DNA of 64,000 bases from positions 32,122-96,121 of the forward strand of contig JAZQFQ010000020.1 in assembly GCA_045539595.1 (NCBI GenBank), written 5' to 3'. The notes under the pieces are model-generated. The model saw nothing but the letters and a program-made list of their open reading frames with translations. It did not search any database and was not told the origin of the DNA. The first letter of the stretch is position 1, and every line of letters starts with the position of its first letter. Below are positions 59,786 to 64,000 of this stretch, piece by piece. The position numbers and the translations under genes are program-made. The stretch is from SIG701 sp045539595 (GTDB taxonomy: Bacteria; Bacillota; Clostridia; Oscillospirales; CAG-272).

Positions 59786-61246
59786 TCACCGGTGTAATAT
59801 ATACCCCTCCGCCATGTGCAAAATGGTTGCGTCACCGGGGGCAAACATGGATTCCAACTGCCGCAGATGGGACACAAGGATCCAGCGGATACCCGAGGCG
59901 GAAAAGTGCTTCAGCAGATGATACAAGCCTTCCGCTCCCTCGGCGTAGGCGGTGCTTTGGAACGTCTCGTTCAAAAACACCAGCGCACCTTCCTGCAAAG
60001 TATCCACCATCCCCGCCAGTTCCCGCACTTCCTGCTCAAAGCGGCCCGCCTCATTGCCCTCAAGGAATTTCTTCTCGGCCTCGGAAAACTGGGCGCCGAT
60101 CTGCGAAAAGAGCGGTATTTCCGCCCGCTCGCACGGCACAGGCAATCCGGCCTGCGCCAAAACCTGCATCGTTCCCACGGAGCGCAGATAGACGGTTTTT
60201 CCGCATCCGTTGTCCCCGAACACCACAATCCCACCCGCTTCCGCTGTCATTTCCACATCGTTTGGCACCACCTCTGACGGACTGGCTTTCGTCATCAAAA
60301 GATACAGATCGTATAACTTATGTACACGCATACTGTTATCCGCAGAAAACCCGGGATAGCAGTACGGGATCTTCTTCGCCTCCAGGGTGTGGATATACTG
60401 ACAGGCTGTGTCATAAAAATCCAGATCGGCACAGAGATTCCCCAAACGTGCCGCGATCTGCTCAAAAACGGATGAGAAGATCCGGGACAGCTCGGCAAGA
60501 GCGCCTACGGCCAAATTGTCAAAGAATCCATCCGCAGGCGGGTACACACGCACACAGGGGTGAACCACTTCCGCCGTCTTTTTGAAAAGGGAAAACCCGC
60601 TCTTCTTGATGTCCGGGTCACTGACGTGAATGTATCTGTGATTGATCCATTCGTATTGGGCGATACGCCCGTCCTCATGCAGGGTAAATTTGAAATCCAA
60701 AAATCCGCTGGCGCTGAAATTCTCGTATTGGGTGCAAAACGTAATCAGATGGGGAAACTCCGGGTGTTCGTACACCTCCCGGCAAGCATCACGAAAGGCT
60801 GTCAATCCTCGGGAGTGCAAATCATATGCAGACAGCATCTCCCCATAGGCTTTGATGAACAGCAGCGCCCGCTTGCAGGCAAGAGCCTGCGCCTGGAGAA
60901 TGTTCTTTGCCGCGATGGGGGAGGTATTTCGCTCCGCCCGCAGGCGGTATCCCACCCGTTCTCCACTTTTGTGGGATAAACGCAGCTCTTCCCATCGGCC
61001 ACTCAGGGAAAGCATCTCCGCCAGCAGCGAGGGATTGCTATAAAAATCCCCCAAAATCTCCCGGCGATACGATATGGTTTCCGCATCATCCGTCCAATCC
61101 GATATGACGGACAGAAACTGCTCCCGCTTTTGGCTGTCGGCACAAATATAGGAAAAGGAACGGTCCAGGGAAAGCTGATACGGTATTCTTTCATCCAGTG
61201 CACGGGTATTGCGCTCCTCTTTACAAAACAAAAGACTATTTACCAT
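59786..61246 (-). CDS. MutS-like ATPase without mismatch-recognition domain (second copy)
   Basis: A 486-residue member of the MutS-related group containing only the lever/clamp region (residues about 1-330) and the MutS ATPase domain V. Walker A is FGDNGCGKTVYLRSVG (about residue 344). The Walker B region reads LVFLNETFQSTAYAEG, where canonical MutS has DE and GRGTS, and the switch region is ILVSHL. Domain I, which reads mismatches, is missing. It overlaps the preceding paralogue by 11 bp; the ATG at 61246 has GGAGGG upstream. Mismatch repair is unlikely; a DNA- or membrane-related ATPase role is possible. Confidence 0.82.
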   Translation of the reverse strand: MVNSLLFCKEERNTRALDERIPYQLSLDRSFSYICADSQKREQFLSVISDWTDDAETISYRREILGDFYSNPSLLAEMLSLSGRWEELRLSHKSGERVGYRLRAERNTSPIAAKNILQAQALACKRALLFIKAYGEMLSAYDLHSRGLTAFRDACREVYEHPEFPHLITFCTQYENFSASGFLDFKFTLHEDGRIAQYEWINHRYIHVSDPDIKKSGFSLFKKTAEVVHPCVRVYPPADGFFDNLAVGALAELSRIFSSVFEQIAARLGNLCADLDFYDTACQYIHTLEAKKIPYCYPGFSADNSMRVHKLYDLYLLMTKASPSEVVPNDVEMTAEAGGIVVFGDNGCGKTVYLRSVGTMQVLAQAGLPVPCERAEIPLFSQIGAQFSEAEKKFLEGNEAGRFEQEVRELAGMVDTLQEGALVFLNETFQSTAYAEGAEGLYHLLKHFSASGIRWILVSHLRQLESMFAPGDATILHMAEGYILHR

Positions 61247-62687
61247 ATCCATCCCTCCGTTTCCGCAAAGAATCCTTGTCCAGTCCGTATTTTTTCAGAA
61301 TATCGGCGGCATACGACGAGGCGTTTCCTTTGGCTTTGACAATACGGTAGGTGCGCTTGTTTTCATCAGCGGGATCGATCTCCGCCGACAGAACGGGATA
61401 ATCCAACGTCATCACCGTATGGAAATGCGTCACGTATACGCCAAAATGCAGGGCAGTACGCATCCGATCCGCCAATTCCTTCAGAAGGGCAAAGCCGCGG
61501 GTATCGTCCGCACCGCTGAACGTTTCATTGAACAGCAGAAATGCCTCCTGCCCTGCGGATTGCCGCAGCATTTCCTCCGTGCGTGCCCGCTCCTCATCCA
61601 GCCGTCCCACGTGATCAAACCGCTCATCCTTGGGAAAGTGGGCCAAAACGATCGGAAACGGATACAGGATGGCTTTTCCGGCAAACACAGGACATCCCGA
61701 AAGAAACAGCACCAGATTGATACCGACCGCCCGCAGATAGGTGGTCTTTCCGCCTCCGTTGGCACCAACCAGGAAGCGGAACGGCTCCGCTTCCTTAAAA
61801 TCCGCATCGTTGGGGACGATACGCTCGCATTGCTTCGCCAAAAGGGACACATCGTACAGATCCTCTGCCTTGAATTGCGGCCGATCTGCAACCTCCGGGA
61901 AACAGTGGGGGATGCCCGCCTCTTCCGCTTTTTGCGTCAGTTCGTATATCTCCAAAAAGAAACGGATCTCGGCAATGTACGCTATCGGCTCCTTCAGATC
62001 CACGTCCGCGAATTCTCGGAACAGAATTTCTATCTCCGAAACCTCTGCCCCATAGAGGCGGCCCAGGGCGTCCGACAACGCAAGCGGTATTTTGTCGTTT
62101 CTCTGCTTCCGCTCGGGAACAGAGAATCCCAGTTTGCAGGCGCAATCGGCGATGCGCTCCGCCTCGCTGACCGCATCATAATCGGGCGTGAGCCAATTTT
62201 TGTCCGAAAAGGTCAGCAGTCCCGTGCGGAAGCCCTGAAGCCGCTCCGTTATGATCCGGCAAGCCTCCTTCATTCGGCTGACGGTCTGTTGTCTTTCCAC
62301 AGAGGAATAATATGCCGCCACATCCCCGAACAAGCGCCCCAGATCCGACGCGGATGCTAAAGTTTCGCAGGCGCGGATGTACGCACAGAATGCATCTCTT
62401 CGGCGGTGATACATATCCAGGGGGATCTTTGCATCCCGCAATAGAATAAGCGACCGCTCAAGATCCGTCAGAACCGATAGGATATGACTCACCCTGTCCC
62501 GCTTCCCGCCGTTTTGAAGCAAGGCGAAAAGTTCCCCGCGGCGCAGAATCTCTGCCCTCTCGCAGGGAACTTGCAAAACGGCCATAGCCGCTTCGCTGAG
62601 TATGGAATCCATTTGTAAATCACGGAACAATGCCCTCGGCAGTCGTGCAGCCGAGGAATCCTTCAGCAAACGGGGGTTTTCTCTCAT
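61236..62687 (-). CDS. MutS-like ATPase without mismatch-recognition domain (first copy)
   Basis: A 483-residue paralogue of the next gene. Residues 1-300 are helical and MutS core-like, and the ATPase domain has Walker A VGANGGGKTTYLRAVG (about residues 308-315). The Walker B region is FLLFNETFSGADDTRG with Asn387-Glu388 in place of Asp-Glu, and the switch is GVYVTHFHTVM. There is no mismatch-binding or connector domain. The ATG at 62687 with GGAG upstream overlaps the membrane protein gene by four bases. MutS proteins act as dimers, so the two tandem copies may form a heterodimer. Confidence 0.82.
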   Translation of the reverse strand: MRENPRLLKDSSAARLPRALFRDLQMDSILSEAAMAVLQVPCERAEILRRGELFALLQNGGKRDRVSHILSVLTDLERSLILLRDAKIPLDMYHRRRDAFCAYIRACETLASASDLGRLFGDVAAYYSSVERQQTVSRMKEACRIITERLQGFRTGLLTFSDKNWLTPDYDAVSEAERIADCACKLGFSVPERKQRNDKIPLALSDALGRLYGAEVSEIEILFREFADVDLKEPIAYIAEIRFFLEIYELTQKAEEAGIPHCFPEVADRPQFKAEDLYDVSLLAKQCERIVPNDADFKEAEPFRFLVGANGGGKTTYLRAVGINLVLFLSGCPVFAGKAILYPFPIVLAHFPKDERFDHVGRLDEERARTEEMLRQSAGQEAFLLFNETFSGADDTRGFALLKELADRMRTALHFGVYVTHFHTVMTLDYPVLSAEIDPADENKRTYRIVKAKGNASSYAADILKKYGLDKDSLRKRRDGYGK

Positions 62688-63253
62688 AATGCACTCTCCA
62701 ATACGCCCAGCAGACGGGACAGGGGCTGTATTTCCATTCCGTTGACCACATCGCCCGCACCCAGAATCACCTCGGGGCCTTTTGTGGGCTGGCGGCGAAT
62801 TTCCATGGAAACGGGATTCACCAGCAAAACGTTGTGGGGTGTCTTGGTCTCCCACGGCTCTTTGAACTGATAATGGAAATCATATACTGGCAGTGCCCTC
62901 GGTTTGGAATCGATGGGATACCGCACACCGGAGCCGCCGTGGCCGGCCAAAGCCACATATCGCCGTATGAAATATTCGCCGTTTTCCTTAAACAACAGCA
63001 CACACATGCGGGCCGGCATGCCAAAGAGTTTTACGGCAAATACGTTGTGCGGCGTTTCGATATAACAGTCGCACTTCCCCGCCCGCTTATGGCCGAGAAA
63101 CCACAAGAGATGAGTAGGATGCAAATGAAATCCTTTCGCCTTACATACCCGGCGGAGTTTCTGCGCGCAGAGAATCCGTTTCACAAAGCAGCGGAGGCGG
63201 GGATACAGCAAAAACAGCAGGACAGCGCAGATTAAAAAAATCCAGAATTCCAT
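62684..63253 (-). CDS. Membrane-anchored protein of unknown function, first gene of the MutS-like/ABC operon
   Basis: A 189-residue protein: one N-terminal membrane helix (about residues 2-18, FWIFLICAVLLFLLYP), a basic stretch, then a soluble domain with HNVFAVKLFGMPARM and TPHNVLLVNPVSMEIRR. I know no family name. The ATG at 63253 is set by CGGAGGG. It is directly behind a perfect consensus promoter and overlaps the first MutS-like gene by ATGA, so it is tightly linked in expression. It may anchor the MutS-like proteins to the membrane; this is inference. Confidence 0.7.
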   Translation of the reverse strand: MEFWIFLICAVLLFLLYPRLRCFVKRILCAQKLRRVCKAKGFHLHPTHLLWFLGHKRAGKCDCYIETPHNVFAVKLFGMPARMCVLLFKENGEYFIRRYVALAGHGGSGVRYPIDSKPRALPVYDFHYQFKEPWETKTPHNVLLVNPVSMEIRRQPTKGPEVILGAGDVVNGMEIQPLSRLLGVLESAL

Positions 63254-63307
63254 TTTGTATTCCCTCCGTGAAATCTCTCTTGTTACCGCCATTGTCTATC
63301 TAAAATT

Positions 63308-63336
63308 ATTATACAATAGTCACCAAAAGTTGTCAA
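63308..63336 (-). promoter_or_regulatory. Perfect consensus promoter of the MutS-like/ABC operon
   Basis: On the minus strand TTGACA (63331-63336) and TATAAT (63308-63313) are exactly 17 bp apart. A promoter this strong usually needs a repressor. Confidence 0.9.
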
Positions 63337-63337
63337 T

Positions 63338-63367
63338 GGTAAACTATGGTTACAAGCAATGTTTACC
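63338..63367. promoter_or_regulatory. Inverted repeat between divergent promoters, candidate operator
   Basis: GGTAAAC (63338-63344) and GTTTACC (63361-63367) form a perfect 7-bp inverted repeat with a 16-bp spacer containing a related GGTTAC. It abuts the -35 of the operon promoter and lies upstream of the regulator promoter. Confidence 0.6.
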
Positions 63368-63431
63368 CATGCCCCGCCGCTCCGCACAAGAAACTCCGCC
63401 AAATTTGCTGTCCATTCCCCCGGAGAACCTC

Positions 63432-63460
63432 TTGACTATTTTTAAGAGGAATGTTACAAT
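63432..63460 (+). promoter_or_regulatory. Promoter of the divergent regulator-like gene
   Basis: TTGACT (63432-63437) and TACAAT (63455-63460) are 17 bp apart, followed by AGAGGTGG and a TTG start. Confidence 0.8.
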
Positions 63461-63485
63461 ACTTATTGAAACAGAGGTGGTTTTG

Positions 63486-64000
63486 TTGAAGAACATTCGG
63501 TTTTTAAAAGATCCCGGCTATACCTACGATCTGTTCTACATCTTCATCCATTATTTTAACAGAGAATATGTTTTAGCCAACTTTTCCAATTTTAACACTT
63601 ATGCCGAGGACGTCCGTTTTTCCGAAAAAATGCTGGAGGAGTTCCCCGACATTCCGGAGGAGCTGCGCCTCTTCTTCCATCTTGATGACAACCCTCTCAC
63701 CGTAATAACGGAATTTTACTATAAACCCTACCGTAACGATTTTTTGAAGGGAACCTATAGCTTGGCTGCCATTCAGAACGAACTGATGAATTACGATCAG
63801 GTTGTTATGAATGTACTGCGCCATTACTTCCGAAACGAGCCGGCGGAAACTCTGCAAAAATGCAAGGAATCCCTCCCCGCCGCCAACGCGCTGATCAAAA
63901 ACTCCTCCCTGGATACACGTCTGAAAAGTGCTCTGTACTCGTTTTTGATCGATCCCATTCCCGTGATCCAGCGCCTGTCTCACGAATTAATGGCCAAGGA
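63486..64000 (+). CDS. Probable transcriptional regulator, 3' end outside the window
   Basis: An open frame from TTG 63486 (a second TTG lies at 63483) to the window edge, 171 codons without a stop. It begins KNIRFLKDPGYTYDLFYIF and is rich in aromatic residues and Asn (HYFNREYVLANFSNFN). This resembles the N-terminal region of clostridial ArsR-like regulators, whose winged helix is at the C terminus, which would be beyond the window. AGAGGTGG provides the ribosome binding site. Divergent orientation and the shared inverted repeat suggest it controls the MutS-like/ABC operon. The DNA-binding domain is not visible, so the call is tentative. Confidence 0.55.
   Translation, partial: MKNIRFLKDPGYTYDLFYIFIHYFNREYVLANFSNFNTYAEDVRFSEKMLEEFPDIPEELRLFFHLDDNPLTVITEFYYKPYRNDFLKGTYSLAAIQNELMNYDQVVMNVLRHYFRNEPAETLQKCKESLPAANALIKNSSLDTRLKSALYSFLIDPIPVIQRLSHELMAK

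Noticed and set aside
59786..62687. Genuine mismatch-repair MutS
   Set aside because: Both proteins lack domain I and the GRGTS signature, are half the length of MutS, and no mutL is nearby.

Overview
The window looks like chromosomal DNA of an uncultured, spore-forming, anaerobic member of the Clostridia (Bacillota). Spo0A, a SpoVB-type flippase, a SpoVD/PBP2B-type transpeptidase with two PASTA domains, Mini-RNase III, strong GGAGG ribosome binding sites and near-consensus sigma-A promoters all point there. The host sequence is GC-rich by eye (high fifties percent), so two AT-rich islands stand out. I see one tRNA, no rRNA, no CRISPR array, no prophage and no transposase.

Layout. Positions 1-4.1 kb (+): a flotillin, an XRE regulator, a small membrane protein and a ComEC-like metallohydrolase. 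4.2-8.4 kb (-): Spo0A, then an operon of a glycerol-3-phosphate-dehydrogenase-like flavoprotein, an FAD oxidoreductase and a DUF1667 protein. 8.6-10.3 kb (+): Mini-RNase III, a zinc-ribbon protein and an AT-rich island with an SMI1/KNR4-type gene. 10.4-12.1 kb (-): a multidrug-type ABC half-transporter. 12.2-26.3 kb (-): the division and cell-wall (dcw) cluster, transcribed mraZ-rsmH-ftsL-ftsI-murE-murF-mraY-ftsW-murG-ftsQ-ftsZ, with no murD, murC, murB or ftsA. 26.5-36.5 kb (-): a lipoprotein phosphatase/nuclease, coaD, rsmD, uvrC, ptsH, typA and a Rad3/DinG-type helicase. 36.6-37.6 kb (+): a zinc-finger protein and a 42-residue Cys-rich membrane peptide behind a structured leader. 37.7-43.4 kb (-): a sugar isomerase-like protein, the helicase-loader pair dnaD/dnaC, tsaD, rimI, a lipoprotein and dCMP deaminase. 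43.6-50.3 kb (+): a SpoVB-like flippase, a beta-helix protein, an XRE regulator and a VanRS-like two-component system. 50.3-51.3 kb: an AT-rich cassette that appears to sit in the loop of a transcription terminator. 51.3-56 kb: thiI, an atypical regulator, a PiT-type transporter, a YbaK-type deacylase and tRNA-Glu(CUC). 56-64 kb: an operon of two ABC half-transporters, two MutS-like ATPases and a membrane protein, divergent from a probable regulator cut by the window edge.

What is most unusual. First is the MutS-like/ABC locus at 56-64 kb. Both MutS-like proteins lack the mismatch-recognition domain, and both carry Asn for the Walker B Asp. The operon has an exact consensus promoter, and an inverted repeat lies between it and the divergent regulator promoter. 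Second is the cassette at 50317-51272: inverted ends, one cargo gene with its own promoter, and a symmetric array of six 9-bp repeats separated by mini-hairpins. The dcw cluster also has several peculiarities: long basic N-terminal extensions on FtsL, FtsW and FtsQ, a proline-less FtsZ tail peptide, an intrinsic terminator between ftsL and ftsI, and putative MraZ boxes.

All calls come from reading the sequence and from family knowledge. No database search was possible.
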